A stretch of DNA of 64,000 bases from Pohlia nutans (lineage: Eukaryota; Streptophyta; Bryopsida; Bryales; Mniaceae). Made by a program: the position numbers and the translations under genes. The DNA lies in contig CM040097.1 in NCBI GenBank assembly GCA_022496805.1, positions 23,302,072-23,366,071 on the forward strand, read 5' to 3'. How positions within the stretch are numbered: position 1 is the stretch's first letter; the number at the start of each line of letters is the position of its first letter. Below are positions 28,922-41,042 of the stretch, one piece after another. Under the pieces are notes generated by a model, which worked only from the letters and a program-made list of their open reading frames with translations, had not been told where the DNA came from and made no database searches.

Positions 28922-31900
28922 GCGGGTTGCTCTATCTCGCACAAACTTAACTCCTAAACAAAAGTGCAACTCACAGAGATCACTCATCTCGTACTCGTTC
29001 TCAAGCATTGCCTTCAATGCCTTCAAAGAGCTCATACAACTTGCAAGGATGATCAAATCATCCACATATATGATCACGATGACCACATGTTGCCCCTTTT
29101 GCATGAAATACAAGCTGTGATCAGCGATGCTCCTTGTGAACCCGATATGAACAAGAAACGTGTCAATCTTTTGATACCATGCGCGTGGAGATTGCTTCAA
29201 CCCATACAATGACTTGTTCAACTTGCAAACAAGGTTCTCATGACCTCGTTGCACAAATCCTTCGGGTTGTACCATGTAGATGTCCTCGTCCAACTCGCCG
29301 TTCAAGAACGCCGTCTTCACATCCATTTGATGCATTTCCAAATCCATGGCAGCCCCGATGGCCAAAATGCATCGAATAGTGGTGAATTTCGCCACCGGTG
29401 CAAAGGTCTCATGAAAATCAACACCTTCGATTTGTGAAAAGCCCTTTGCCACCAATCTTGCCTTATAACGAACCACATCACCCGTTGCATCTCTCTTTGC
29501 ACGAAATACCCACTTACAACCGATAGCGTTGCGATTCTTGGGGAGGGGAGTCAATTCCCAAGTGCCATTGTCCATCAACGATTTGTACTCGTCTTGCATG
29601 GCTTGCTCCCACTTGTTTGCATCATCACAACTCAACGCTTCACGAATCGTCAATGGAGCATCTAAAAGTGCAACGTTTGCATGCTCCTCCTCACCTTGAG
29701 GGAGAATATGATTCTTCCACCACTCGCCAAGTGGTCTACGATTTCTCTCTGGATAACGACGATCGCTCGAGGATGCATTGTCTTCAACCGCCGTTGCTTG
29801 TGCCTTTTTCTCGCCATTCTTCGTCTTCAAAGGTCGCTCCTCAATATGTTCCTCATCACCACCATCGTCGTCATCTTCGTCTTCATCAACAATATCAATA
29901 ACGGGAGATTTGGAAGATTGGTCCACAATCGCCGGTTTATCGCCACTTCTCCCACTTGGACCATCGTCCAAATTGTCTTCAACCTTGGAATTCTCGCAAA
30001 ATGTCACATCACGAGCTCGAATGATCTTCTTGGTCTCGAGCGACATGAGCCTGTACGCCTTGGTACCTTCACAATATCCAAGAAACACACATTTTGTTGC
30101 CTTGGCCTCAAGTTTGGTTCTTTGAGAATCGGGTACCTTTGCAAATGCGATGCATCCAAATGTGCGCATGTGCTCCACGCGGGGTGGCCTCCCACTCCAC
30201 GCTTGCTCTGGTGTCATGTTTTGAACCGCACTCGTCGGGCATCGGTTGCGTGTGTACACCGCAGTCACCACCGCTTCCGCCCAAAGGTCCAAATCCAAAT
30301 TTTGTGCATGCAACATACTCCTTGCCATTTCCACAATTGTTCGATTTGCACGCTCTGCAACTCCGTTTTGTTGTGGTGTATATGGCGTTGTGGTTTGTCT
30401 AGCAATGCCTTCTTTCTTCAATAACTCTCCAAATTGGTTGGACATGAACTCGCCGCCATTATCCGATCGAAACACCTTGATCTTGTGCTCGGATTGCTTC
30501 TCAACCAACGCCTTGAACTCTTTGAACTTCTCAAAACACTCGCTCTTTGCTTTGATCGGATACAACCATATCTTCCTCGAAAAATCATCAATGAACGTCA
30601 CAAAATACTTGCAACCCCCCATAGACGTGGTCTTCATTGGACCACACACGTCGGAATGCACAATCTCAAGAACCTTGGTTGCACGAGTTGCCCCATCAAC
30701 TGGAAACGGTGAGCGTTGTTGCTTGCCTTCAATACAACCCTCACATGTGAATGAACTAGGTGCGACGTGTGATTGTGCAAGATCCATGCCACTTACCATT
30801 CCACGCAGTGCTTTCACACTCTTGACATTCAAATGCCCGAGACGACGATGCCACAACGCCAACTTGTCTTCGTTTGAACTCGATTGCACCATCGTTGCGG
30901 ATTCCGCCGCGTGCATCTTGGAAAACTTGATTTGGTACAAGCCGTTGACTTCGTGTATAATGGCCACCTCCTCACGACTTGGGGACAACACAAAACACCC
31001 TTGGTCGCTAAATTCCACTCGCAAATGCTTCATCACCAAATGTCGCACCGATAAAAGATTTGCCTTCAACTTGGGAACGTGGAGGACATCATGGATGGTA
31101 ATTGTCTTCACACGACCCTTCACCTCGGTGTCTACGACGATGGATCCTTTACCCACGGCTTGAAGAACCGTATCATCACCCAAAATGACATTCTTTGGAG
31201 ATATGACGTGATATGATTGGAAACAAGTCCTAATGGGCGCCATGTGACTCGAGGCTCCCGAATCAACAATCCAATCGATCACACTACCATTGCATGACAC
31301 GTCACTTGCCATCATTGCATACTCGTCCCCGTCATCACTACAAGAAGAGACGCTAGTCATAAATGCGTACTCATCACCTGCATCGTTGACCTTTGTATTG
31401 TTGGCACTTTCCTCTCTCTTGCGTTTGTAGCAAAATTTTGCCAAGTGGCCCTTCTTACCGCAATAGTAGCATACCTTGTCTGTAGAGCTCCCACTGGCAC
31501 CGCTCTTGGATTGCTTCGCCATAAGCGCCGCGCTATCGCCACGAGTCTCGTTCTCTTTGCGCCGCGAGAGTTCATGCAACAACCGTGATGTCACATAATC
31601 AAGAGTGAGCTCGCTAATGGGCCTACTCTCCATAGCAACGATAAGATACTCGTACGACGGCGGCAAACTCTCGAGGAGCGTCATCACGATATCACCGTCG
31701 GTAATGTTGACGTCTGCGCCGTTGAGCTGATCCGCAAGAGCCTTGACTTTGTTGATGTGCGCCAACATGTCGTCGTTTTCTTCCATCTTGATGGTGAAAA
31801 ACTTGCGCCTCAAAAACAAGATATTGACCAAACTCTTTGCCTCATGAATATTGCAAAGCTTGGCCCATGCCTCGGCGGGAGTCTTGCACGACCGAATATG

Positions 31901-32140
31901 AGAAAGCTGGGAATCAGAAAGATTAAGAGCCAAAATCGCAAAGGCCTTTTTCTCTCGCCGAGTGTACGCAGTTCGTACCCTAGCCTCGGCGTCGGACGAA
32001 GGCGGTTCCTCACTACCCTCAACTATCTCCCACAATTCTTTTTCGGCCATGACCATTTCCATCTTGAATTTCCACAAGTGGAAGTTGACGCCATCGAACT
32101 TGTCTACAACCTTAGCACCTTCACCCTCAAATGTAGCCAT
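28922..32140 (-). pseudogene. E6: gag-pol, 3' truncated before RNase H
   Basis: Reverse-strand frame from ATG (32138-32140) through about 1073 codons. Gag, zinc knuckle, protease DSGA, HHCC, integrase D,D-35-E and RT including YVDD are present. It stops at FVRDRATR, where the E5 LTR end begins, and a chance TGA in that LTR closes the frame at 28916. The RT thumb region, RNase H, purine tract and 3' LTR are gone. Rare changes include MVQSSS for LVQSSS, SDLCELHF for SDLGELHF and GVKFV for GVEFV. It may still make Gag, protease and integrase, but it cannot copy itself. Confidence 0.92.
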
Positions 32141-33126
32141 ATCCTTGATTGAAGGACGTACGCTCACAAAATTCAGCCCCTAGAAAGCTACGAAAAATTG
32201 TTTTTATGATTTTTTTGACAATTTTGTGATTTGTGAGGCAAATTGCACACGTACGTGCTTCTAATGCCTCCAAACTAATTCCAAACACTAAATCAGCACC
32301 TTTGTGCTACACATCAACCTCACAACACTCAATCGTGATGGTTCTTAATGAATTTGCACAAGATCATACCACAACACCCTAACTAGGAGAATTGCGCACT
32401 CGTTGGCTCAAATCCACTCAAATCAGCACCCTTGTGCTTCACAACACGTAATGCACCCTATGGACACCCTTGTGCCTTCTAAGGACTCTAAATCAATGCA
32501 AATTCAGCCCCTTCAAGTCCTAATTGCATTGAAATTCATCAAATCAGCCCCGTTGTGCATTCACTAACCCAAACTCTAATTTTGAGCACTCCAAGGGCAT
32601 AACTCACATTCCAAACCCTTGTGCAAGAATTGCAATACCAAAATCAGATTGTAGACTCACCCCAAGAGCCTCAAAGCATAAAAGTGCCTTGCAACAACAC
32701 AAGTGCACAAATTGAGCACAAATTGAGCACAAATTGAGCCAATAAGCTCCAATAAGCTCCAAAAAGCTCCAAGAAGCTCCAATAAGCTCCAATATACTCT
32801 AACAAGCACCAATAAGCTCCAAAGCTCCAATTCAGCCCTTGTAGACGTGTATAAACTCCAAAGGTGCTCCAAAGTGCTCCAAAGTGCTCCAAATCAACAA
32901 ATGATAGCTCCAAAGTGCAAATTCAGCCCTCCAACACGTAGATCAAAAGTAGGAAGATTGTAATACCTCCCAATGTCGAAATCAGCCCACCAAAGCTCGA
33001 ATTCAGCCCTCCAAAGTTCCAAATCAGCGCTCCTATACTCCAAAATCAGCGCTCCAACGCACGACCTCCACACAATAAGCAATCTAATCTTTGACTCACG
33101 CAAAACACATGAGTGGGCCCATAACC
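32141..33126 (-). other. E6 untranslated leader with PBS
   Basis: Reverse-strand leader. The PBS complement GTGGGCCCATAACC is at 33113-33126, next to the LTR. The 10-bp repeat has degenerate units (AAAAAGCTCC, AGAAGCTCC). Confidence 0.85.
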
Positions 33127-33444
33127 TATTGAAGGTTAGATTAGAATGCCAAAGCCTCACACAAACACTTGGAATGCATAGGAAAGAGATGATCTTTACT
33201 CATGGGCTGCCCCTCTTAAGTAGCACACCCAAGGGAGTCCCCTTGGCAAACCATATGGGACATCAGCCCATACTCCACTCCTAGTACACTAGGATCAGCC
33301 CATATCACTTGGGAGACCCAATTCTCATTACTTCTAACTAGTATCACTTCTCTAGTTGCAAGTCTAGCTCATTCGCATCATCTACTCTAGCTAATGCGCA
33401 TGGCTATGAGCAACTTCAGCCCACGCAATCATCCTACTTCAACA
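33127..33444 (-). repeat. LTR, 5' of E6
   Basis: Complete 318-bp LTR in reverse orientation. Its outer end (CTTCAACA, 33444) abuts a plus-strand pol fragment starting AAGGCAAGCAAC. Confidence 0.92.
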
Positions 33445-34105
33445 AAGGCAAGCAACAACGCTCACCGTTTCCAGTTGATGGGGCAACTCGTGCAACCAAG
33501 GTACTTGAGATTGTGCATTCCGACGTGTGTGGTCCCATGAAGACCATGTCTATAGGGGCTTGCAAGTATTTTGTGACGTTCATTTTGTGACGTTCATTGA
33601 CACTCTTCACATTCAAATGCCCGAGTCGACGATGCCACGGCGCCAGCTTGTCTACGTTTGAACTCGATTGCACCAACGTGGCCGATACAGCCCCGTGCAT
33701 CTTCGAAAACTTGATTTGATTCAAGCCGTTCACTTCGTGTATAATGGCAACCTCCTCATTACTCGGAGACAATACAAAACACCCTTTGTCGAAAGAGGCC
33801 ATTTGGTTGAGGCAACTAATGGCCGATGTGAGATGCTCTCAAGAGGAGGCTACAACAATCAAGTGTGACAATCAAGGGAGTATGTCATTGGCGAAGAATC
33901 CAACGCATCATTCACGGACAAAGCACATTGATGTGCAATATCACTTCATTCGAGAGAAGTTGGAGATGAAGGTCATAGAGTTGAAGTATTGTCCAACGGA
34001 GCACATGGTGGCGGACGTGCTTACGAAGGCACTGGCGAGAGATTAACATCAAATACTAGTGGTGGCATTTGGGCTCGAAGGCTTTGGCTATTCGAAAAGT
34101 GGGAG
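33445..34105. pseudogene. Old copia pol mosaic, +/-/+ pieces
   Basis: Three pieces are joined. About 33445-33597 (+) is the pre-integrase finger and start of integrase (GKQQRSPFPVDG to FVTFI), ending in a 14-bp tandem duplication of TTTTGTGACGTTCA. About 33599-33793 (-) is the earlier segment LSPSNEEVAIIHEVNGL to LGHLNVKSV. About 33794-34105 (+) is the RNase H end (EAIWLRQLMADVRCSQEE to the C-terminus), with a TAA at 34044-34046. The residues differ from the young family at many sites (SNEE, GLNQIK, TIKCDN), so this is an older copy rearranged by inversion and deletion. No product is expected. Confidence 0.85.
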
Positions 34106-34423
34106 TGTTGAAGTAGGATGGTTGCGTGGGCTGATGTTGCTCATAGGCATGCGCATTAGCTAGCGTAGATGATGCAAATGAGCTAGACTTGCAACTAGAG
34201 AAGTGGTACTAGTTAGAAGTAATGAGAATTGGGTCTCCCAAGTGATATGGGCTGATCCTAGTAAACTAGGAGTGGAGTATGGGCTGATGTCCCAAATGGT
34301 TTGCTAAGGGGACTCCCTTGGGTGTGCTACTTAAGAGGGGCAGCCCATGAGTAAAGATTATCTCTTTCCTATGCATTCCAAGTGTTTGTGTGGGGCTTTG
34401 GCATTCTAATCTAACCTTCAATA
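34106..34423 (+). repeat. Diverged LTR, 3' of the mosaic copy
   Basis: 318 bp, with many changes relative to the young LTR (GATGGTTGCG, GCTGATGTTGC, GTAAACTAGG, CAAATGG, GATTATCTC). This fits the older age of the adjoining pol. Confidence 0.9.
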
Positions 34424-34559
34424 CAAAGCTCGAATTCAGCCCTCCAAAGTCCCAAATCAGCGCTCCTATACTCCAAAATCAGCGCTCCAACGCACGACCT
34501 CCACACAATGAGCAATCTAATATTTCACTCACGCAAAACACATGAGTGGGCCCATAACC
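34424..34559 (-). other. Leader fragment, reverse orientation
   Basis: The LTR-proximal end of a leader including the PBS complement, cut at CAAAGCTCG where the diverged LTR ends. It belongs with the truncated LTR that follows. Confidence 0.8.
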
Positions 34560-34829
34560 TATTGAATGTTAGATAAGAATGCCAAAGCCTCACACAAACA
34601 CTTGGAATGCATAGGAAAGAGATAATCTTTACTCATGGGCTGCCCCTCTTAAGTAGCACACCCAAGGGAGTCCCCTTAGCAAACCATTTGGGACATCAGC
34701 CCATACTCCACTCCTAGTACACTAGAATCAGCCCATATCACTTGGGAGACCCAATTCTCATTACTTCTAACTAGTACCACTTCTCTAGTTGCAAGTCTTG
34801 CTCATTCGCATCATCTACTCTAGCTAATG
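34560..34829 (-). repeat. LTR missing its outer end, reverse orientation
   Basis: 270 bp, diverged (TATTGAATGTTAG, AGATAAGAATG). It is cut at GCTAATG, where the next plus-strand LTR starts with TGTTGAAG, so the outer 48 bp are missing. Confidence 0.88.
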
Positions 34830-35147
34830 TGTTGAAGTAGGATGATTGCGTGGGCTGAAGTTGCTCATAGCCATGCGCATTAGCTAGAGTAGATGATGCG
34901 AATGAGCTAGAGTTGCAACTAGAGAAGAGGTACTAGTTAGAAGTAATGAGAATTGGGTCTCCCAAGTGATATGGGCTGATCCTAGTGTACTAGGAGTGGA
35001 GTATGGGCTGATGTCCCATATGGTTTGCCAAGGGGACTCCCTTGGGTGTGCTACTTAAGAGGGGCAGCCCATGAGTAAAGATCATCTCTTTCCTATGCAT
35101 TCCAAGTGTTTGTGTGAGGCTTTGGCATTCTAATCTAACCTTCAATC
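34830..35147 (+). repeat. LTR, 5' of E8
   Basis: 318 bp. The final base is C rather than A (CTTCAATC), followed directly by the PBS GGTTATGGGCCCAC at 35148-35161. Confidence 0.9.
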
Positions 35148-35386
35148 GGTTATGGGCCCACTCATGTGTTTTGCGTGAGTCAAAGATTAGATTGCTCATT
35201 GTGTGGAGGTCGTGCGTTGGAGCGCTGATTTTGGAGTATTGGAGCGCTGATTTGGAACTTTGGAGGGCTGAATTCGAGCTTTGGTGGGCTGATTTCAACA
35301 TTGGGAGGTATTACAATCTTCCTACCTTTGATCTACGTGTTGGAGGGCTGAATTCGCACTTTGGAGCTATCATTTGGATTGATTTA
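35148..35386 (+). other. E8 leader, first part
   Basis: The PBS and the first GCTGA motifs, then an internal deletion of nearly 390 bp joining ATCATTTG to ATTGATTTA, including the 10-bp repeats. E7 then interrupts the leader. Confidence 0.82.
35382..35386 (+). other. Target-site duplication, left (ATTTA)
   Basis: ATTTA immediately precedes E7 and is repeated immediately after it at 41043-41047. Intact leaders have this ATTTA once (CATTGATTTAGAGTCC). A 5-bp duplication is usual for copia integrases. Confidence 0.88.
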
Positions 35387-35704
35387 TATTGAAGGTTAGA
35401 TTAGAATGCCAAAGCCTCACACAAACACTTGGAATGCATAGGAAAGAGATGATCTTTACTCATGGGCTGCCCCTCTTAAGTAGCACACCCAAGGGAGTCC
35501 CCTTGGCAAACCATATGGGACATCAGCCCATACTCCACTCCTAGTACACTAGGATCAGCCCATATCACTTGGGAGACCCAATTCTCTTTACTTCTAACTA
35601 GTACCACTTCTCTAGTTGCATGTCTAGCTCATTCGCATCATCTACTCTCGCTAATGCGCATGGCTATGAGCAACTTCAGCCCACGCAATCATCCTACTTC
35701 AACA
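35387..35704 (-). repeat. E7 3' LTR
   Basis: 318 bp, reverse orientation. Reads as identical to the E7 5' LTR. Confidence 0.94.
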
Positions 35705-38700
35705 CTCCCACTTTGCGAATAGCCAAAGCCTTGGAGCCCAAATGCCACCACTAGTCTTTGATGTCGATCTCTCGCAAGAGCCTTTGTGAGCACGTCCGCC
35801 ACCATGTGCTCCGTTGGACAATACTTCAACTCTATCACCTTCATCTCTAACTTCTCTCGAATGAAGTGATATTGCACATCAATGTGCTTTGTACGTGAGT
35901 GATGCGTTGGATTCTTCGCCAATGACATACTCCCTTGGTTGTCACACATGATTGTTGTAGCCTCCTCTTGAGTGCATCTCACATCCGCCATTAGTTGCCT
36001 CAACCAAATGGCCTCCTTCGTACCGTGGCTCGTCGCCATGTACTCCGCCTCAACCGTTGACGTGGCCGTGGTTTGTTGGCGCTTGCTATTCCATGAAACG
36101 GCCCCCGATCCAACTTTGAACATGTACCCCGTGGTGGATCTACGATCATTGGTATCACCCGCATAATCCGCATCACAATACCCACTCAACACAATGTTGT
36201 CACCTCCAAGACACAACCTCACATCACTTGTGCCTTTCAAGTACCGCATGATCCTCTTGACCGCAACCCAATGACTTGAACCCGGTCTTGCCATGTGTTG
36301 ACTCACAACGCTGATTGGATACGCAAGGTCCGGCCTTGTTGCAATCATAGCATACATCAATGACCCTACAGCTTGCTTGTATGGCACATCCACCATAGAT
36401 TGAGCCTCTAATGCATACTCCTCATCGGTGAGTTTCACGAGTTTGGAATTCACATCCAACGGAGTGCCAACCGGTTTGCAATCCTCCATGCCAAAGCGTT
36501 TGAGAACATCCATAACATACTTGCTTTGATTCATTGTTATGGTGCGTGTTGCTCTATCTCGCACAAACTCAACTCCTAAACAAAAGTGCAACTCACCGAG
36601 ATCACTCATCTCGTACTCGTTCTCAAGCATTGCCTTCAATGCCTTCAAAAAGCTCCTACAACTTGCAAGGATGATCAAATCATCCACATATATGATCACG
36701 ATGACCACATGTTGCCCCTTTTGCATGAAATACAAGCTGTGATCAGCGATGCTCCTTGTGAACCCGATATGAACAAGAAACGTGTCAATCTTTTGATACC
36801 ATGCGCGTGGAGATTGCTTCAACCCATACAATGACTTGTTCAACTTGCAAACAAGGTTCTCATTACCTCGTTGCACAAATCCTTCGGGTTGTACCATGTA
36901 GATGTCCTCGTCCAACTCGCCGTTCAAGAACGCCGTCTTCACATCCATTTGATGCATTTCCAAATCCATGGCAGCCCCGATGGCCAAAATGCATCGAATA
37001 GTGGTGAATTTCGCCACCGGTGCAAAGGTCTCATGAAAATCAACACCTTCGATTTGTGAAAAGCCCTTTGCCACCAATCTTGCCTTATAACGAACCACAT
37101 CACCCGTTGCATCTCTCTTTGCACGAAATACCCACTTACAACCGATAGCGTTGCGATTCTTGGGGAGGGGAGTCAATTCCCAAGTGCCATTGTCCATCAA
37201 TGATTTGTACTCCTCTTGCATGGCTTGCTCCCACTTGTTTGCATCATCACAACTCAACGCTTCACGAATCGTCAATGGAGCATCTAAAAGTGCAACGTTT
37301 GCATGCTCCTCCTCACCTTGAGGGAGAATATGATTCTTCCACCACTCGCCAAGTGGTCTGCGATTTCTCTCTGGATAACGACGATCGCTCGAGGATGCAT
37401 TGTCTTCAACCGCCGTTGCTTGTGCCTTTTTCTCGCCATTCTTCGTCTTCAAAGGTCGCTCCTCAATATGTTCCTCATCACCACCATCTTCGTCATCTTC
37501 GTCTTCATCAACAATATCAATAACGGGAGATTTGGAAGATTGGTCCACAATGGCCGGTTTATCGCCACTTCTCCCACTTGGACCATCGTCCAAATTGTCT
37601 TCAACCTTGGAATTCTCGCAAAATGTCACATCACGAGCTCGAATGATCTTCTTGGTCTCGAGCGACATGAGCCTGTATGCCTTGGTACCTTCACAATATC
37701 CAAGAAACACACATTTTGTTGCCTTGGCCTCAAGTTTGGTTCTTTGAGAATCGGGTACCTTTGCAAATGCGATGCATCCAAATGTGCGCATGTGCTCCAC
37801 GCGGGGTGGCCTCCCACTCCACGCTTGCTCTGGTGTCATGTTTTGAACCGCACTCGTCGGGCATCGGTTGCGTGTGTACACCGCAGTCACCACCGCTTCC
37901 GCCCAAAGGTCCAAACCCAAATTTTGTGCATGCAACATACTCCTTGCCATTTCCACAATTGTTCGATTTGCACGCTCTGCAACTCCGTTTTGTTGTGGTG
38001 TATATGGCGTTGTGGTTTGTCTAGCAATGCCTTCTTTCTTCAATAACTCTCCAAATTGGTTGGACATGAACTCGCCGCCATTATCCGATCGAAACACCTT
38101 GATCTTGTGCTCGGATTGCTTCTCAACCAACGCCTTGAACTCTTTGAACTTCTCAAAACACTCGCTCTTTGCTTTGATCGGATACAACCATATCTTCCTC
38201 GAAAAATCATCAATGAACGTCACAAAATACTTGCAACCCCCCATAGACGTGGTCTTCATTGGACCACACACGTCGGAATGCACAATCTCAAGAACCTTGG
38301 TTGCACGAGTTGCCCCATCAACTGGAAACGGTGAGCGTTGTTGCTTGCCTTCAATACAACCCTCACATGTGAATGAACTAGGTGCGACGTGTGATTGTGC
38401 AAGATCCATGCCACTTACCATTCCACGGAGTGCTTTCACACTCTTGACATTCAAATGCCCGAGACGACGATGCCACAACGCCAACTTGTCTTCGTTTGAA
38501 CTCGATTGCACCAACGTTGCGGATTCCGCCGCGTGCATCTTGGAAAACTTGATTTGGTACAAGCCGTTGACTTCGTGTATAATGGCCACCTCCTCACGAC
38601 TTGGAGACAACACAAAACACCCTTGGTCGCTAAATTCCACTCGCAAATGCTTCATCACCAAATGTCGCACCGATAAAAGATTTGCCTTCAACTTGGGAAC

Positions 38701-39762
38701 GTGGAGGACATCATGGATGGTAATTGTCTTCACACGACCCTTCACCTCGGTGTCTACGACGATGGATCCTTTACCCACGGCTTGAAGAACCGTATCATCA
38801 CCCAAAATGACATTCTTTGGAGATATGACGTGATATGATTGGAAACAAGTCCTAATGGGCGCCATGTGACTCGAGGCTCCCGAATCAACAATCCAATCGA
38901 TCACACTACCATTGCATGACACGTCACTTGCCATCATTGCATACTCGTCCCCGTCATCACTACAAGAAGAGACGCTAGTCATAAACGCGTACTCATCACC
39001 TGCATCGTTGACCTTTGTATTGTTGGCACTTTCTTCTCTCTTGCGTTTGTAGCAAAATTTTGCCAAGTGGCCCTTCTTACCGCAATAGTAGCATACCTTG
39101 TCTGTACAGCTCCCACTGGCACCGCTCTTGGATTGCTTCGCCATAAGCGCCGCGCTATCGCCACGAGTCTCGTTCTCTTTGCGCCGCGAGAGTTCATGCA
39201 ACAACCGTGATGTCACATAGTCAAGAGTGAGCTCGCTAATGGGCCTACTCTCCATAGCAACGATAAGATACTCGTACGACGGCGGCAAACTCTCGAGGAG
39301 CGTCATAACGATATCACCGTCGGTAATGTTGACGTCTGCGCCGTTGAGCTGATCCGCAAGAGCCTTGACTTTGTTGATGTGCGCCAACATGTCGTCGTTT
39401 TCTTCCATCTTGATGGTGAAAAACTTGCGCCTCAAAAACAAGATATTGACCAAGCTCTTTGCCTCATGAATATTGCAAAGCTTGGCCCATGCCTCGGCGG
39501 GAGTCTTGCACGACCGAATATGAGAAAGCTGGGAATCAGAAAGATTAAGAGCCAAAATCGCAAAGGCCTTTTTCTCTCGCCGAGTGTACGCAGTTCGTAC
39601 CCTAGCCTCGGCGTCGGACGAAGGCGGTTCCTCACTACCCTCAACTATCTCCCACAATTCTTTTTCGGCCATGACCATTTCCATCTTGAATTTCCACAAG
39701 TGGAAGTTGACGCCATCGAACTTGTCTACAACCTTAGCACCTTCACCCTCAAATGTAGCCAT
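35689..39762 (-). CDS. E7: gag-pol polyprotein, intact
   Basis: 4074 bp, 1357 aa, ATG at 39760-39762, TGA at 35689-35691. Layout as in E3: gag 1-200, zinc knuckle 224-237, protease DSGA 293-296, HHCC 431-469, integrase D497/D560/E596, RT D940 and YVDD 1025-1028, RNase H D1197/E1240/D1274, with EAEY normal. Private RT change: SCRSFLKALK where others have SCMSSLKALK, just after YVDD. It has SGSCTDK before the zinc knuckle, as in E8 to E10. Nothing in the frame suggests inactivity. The final codons read into the LTR. Confidence 0.95.
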   Translation of the reverse strand: MATFEGEGAKVVDKFDGVNFHLWKFKMEMVMAEKELWEIVEGSEEPPSSDAEARVRTAYTRREKKAFAILALNLSDSQLSHIRSCKTPAEAWAKLCNIHEAKSLVNILFLRRKFFTIKMEENDDMLAHINKVKALADQLNGADVNITDGDIVMTLLESLPPSYEYLIVAMESRPISELTLDYVTSRLLHELSRRKENETRGDSAALMAKQSKSGASGSCTDKVCYYCGKKGHLAKFCYKRKREESANNTKVNDAGDEYAFMTSVSSCSDDGDEYAMMASDVSCNGSVIDWIVDSGASSHMAPIRTCFQSYHVISPKNVILGDDTVLQAVGKGSIVVDTEVKGRVKTITIHDVLHVPKLKANLLSVRHLVMKHLRVEFSDQGCFVLSPSREEVAIIHEVNGLYQIKFSKMHAAESATLVQSSSNEDKLALWHRRLGHLNVKSVKALRGMVSGMDLAQSHVAPSSFTCEGCIEGKQQRSPFPVDGATRATKVLEIVHSDVCGPMKTTSMGGCKYFVTFIDDFSRKIWLYPIKAKSECFEKFKEFKALVEKQSEHKIKVFRSDNGGEFMSNQFGELLKKEGIARQTTTPYTPQQNGVAERANRTIVEMARSMLHAQNLGLDLWAEAVVTAVYTRNRCPTSAVQNMTPEQAWSGRPPRVEHMRTFGCIAFAKVPDSQRTKLEAKATKCVFLGYCEGTKAYRLMSLETKKIIRARDVTFCENSKVEDNLDDGPSGRSGDKPAIVDQSSKSPVIDIVDEDEDDEDGGDEEHIEERPLKTKNGEKKAQATAVEDNASSSDRRYPERNRRPLGEWWKNHILPQGEEEHANVALLDAPLTIREALSCDDANKWEQAMQEEYKSLMDNGTWELTPLPKNRNAIGCKWVFRAKRDATGDVVRYKARLVAKGFSQIEGVDFHETFAPVAKFTTIRCILAIGAAMDLEMHQMDVKTAFLNGELDEDIYMVQPEGFVQRGNENLVCKLNKSLYGLKQSPRAWYQKIDTFLVHIGFTRSIADHSLYFMQKGQHVVIVIIYVDDLIILASCRSFLKALKAMLENEYEMSDLGELHFCLGVEFVRDRATRTITMNQSKYVMDVLKRFGMEDCKPVGTPLDVNSKLVKLTDEEYALEAQSMVDVPYKQAVGSLMYAMIATRPDLAYPISVVSQHMARPGSSHWVAVKRIMRYLKGTSDVRLCLGGDNIVLSGYCDADYAGDTNDRRSTTGYMFKVGSGAVSWNSKRQQTTATSTVEAEYMATSHGTKEAIWLRQLMADVRCTQEEATTIMCDNQGSMSLAKNPTHHSRTKHIDVQYHFIREKLEMKVIELKYCPTEHMVADVLTKALARDRHQRLVVAFGLQGFGYSQSGSVEVG

Positions 39763-40724
39763 ATCCTTGATTGAAGGACGTACGCTCACAAAATTCAGCC
39801 CCTAGAAAGCTAAGAAAAATTGTTTTTATGATTTTTGACAATTTTGTGATTTGTGAGGCAAATTGCACACGTACGTGCTTCTAATGCCTCCAAACTAATT
39901 CCAAACACTAAATCAGCACCTTTGTGCTACACATCAACCTCACAACACTCAATCGTGATGGTTCTTAGTGAATTTGCACAAGATCATACCACAACACCCT
40001 AACTAGGAGAATTGCGCACTCGTTGGCTCAAATCCACTCAAATCAGCACCCTTGTGCTTCACAACACGTAATGCACCCTATGGACACCCTTGTGCCTTCC
40101 AAGGACTCTAAATCAACGCAAATTCAGCCCCTTCAAGTCCTAATTGCATTGAAATTCATCAAATCAGCCCCGTTGTGCATTCACTAACCCAAACTCTAAT
40201 TTTGAGCACTCCAAGGGCATAACTCACATTCCAAACCCTTGTGCAAGAATTGCAATACCAAAATCAGATTGTAGACTCACCCCAAGAGCCTCAAAGCATA
40301 AAAGTGCCTTGCAACAACACAAGTGCACAAATTGAGCACAAATTGAGCCAATAAGCTCCAATAAGCTCCAATAAGCTCCAATCAGCTCCAATATACTCCA
40401 ACAAGCACCAATAAGCTCCAAAGCTCCAATTCAGCCCTTGTAGACGTGTATAAACTCCAAAGGTGCTCCAAAGTGCTCCAAAAGCTCCAAATCAACAAAT
40501 GATAGCTCCAAACTGCGAATTCAGCCCTCCAACACGTAGATCAAAGGTAGGAAGATTGTAATACCTCCCAATGTCGAAATCAGCCCACCAAAGCTCGAAT
40601 TCAGCCCTCCAAAGTTCCAAATCAGCGCTCCAATACTCCAAAATCAGCGCTCCAACGCACGACCTCCACACAATGAGCAATCTAATCTTTGACTCACGCA
40701 AAACACATGAGTGGGCCCATAACC
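39763..40724 (-). other. E7 untranslated leader
   Basis: Reverse-strand leader with the GCTGA motifs (seen on + as AAATCAGC and AATTCAGC) and four 10-bp repeat units near 40350-40390. The PBS is listed separately. Confidence 0.85.
40711..40724 (-). other. E7 primer-binding site
   Basis: GTGGGCCCATAACC on the plus strand, reverse complement of the 14-base PBS, directly abutting the E7 5' LTR. Confidence 0.75.
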
Positions 40725-41042
40725 TATTGAAGGTTAGATTAGAATGCCAAAGCCTCACACAAACACTTGGAATGCATAGGAAAGAGATGATCTTTACTCA
40801 TGGGCTGCCCCTCTTAAGTAGCACACCCAAGGGAGTCCCCTTGGCAAACCATATGGGACATCAGCCCATACTCCACTCCTAGTACACTAGGATCAGCCCA
40901 TATCACTTGGGAGACCCAATTCTCTTTACTTCTAACTAGTACCACTTCTCTAGTTGCATGTCTAGCTCATTCGCATCATCTACTCTCGCTAATGCGCATG
41001 GCTATGAGCAACTTCAGCCCACGCAATCATCCTACTTCAACA
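40725..41042 (-). repeat. E7 5' LTR
   Basis: 318 bp, reverse orientation. Reads as identical to 35387-35704. Confidence 0.94.

Larger units (their letters stand above)
35387..41042 (-). mobile_element. E7: complete, young copia element nested in E8
   Basis: 5656 bp on the reverse strand: 5' LTR 40725-41042, PBS 40711-40724, leader to 39763, intact gag-pol 39762-35689 and 3' LTR 35387-35704. The two LTRs read as identical, including shared rare variants (TTCTCTTTAC, GTTGCATGTC, ACTCTCGC). It is flanked by ATTTA duplications within the E8 leader. Intact frame, identical LTRs, PBS, purine tract and duplication together make this the best candidate in the window for a recently active, autonomous copy. 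Confidence 0.95.
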
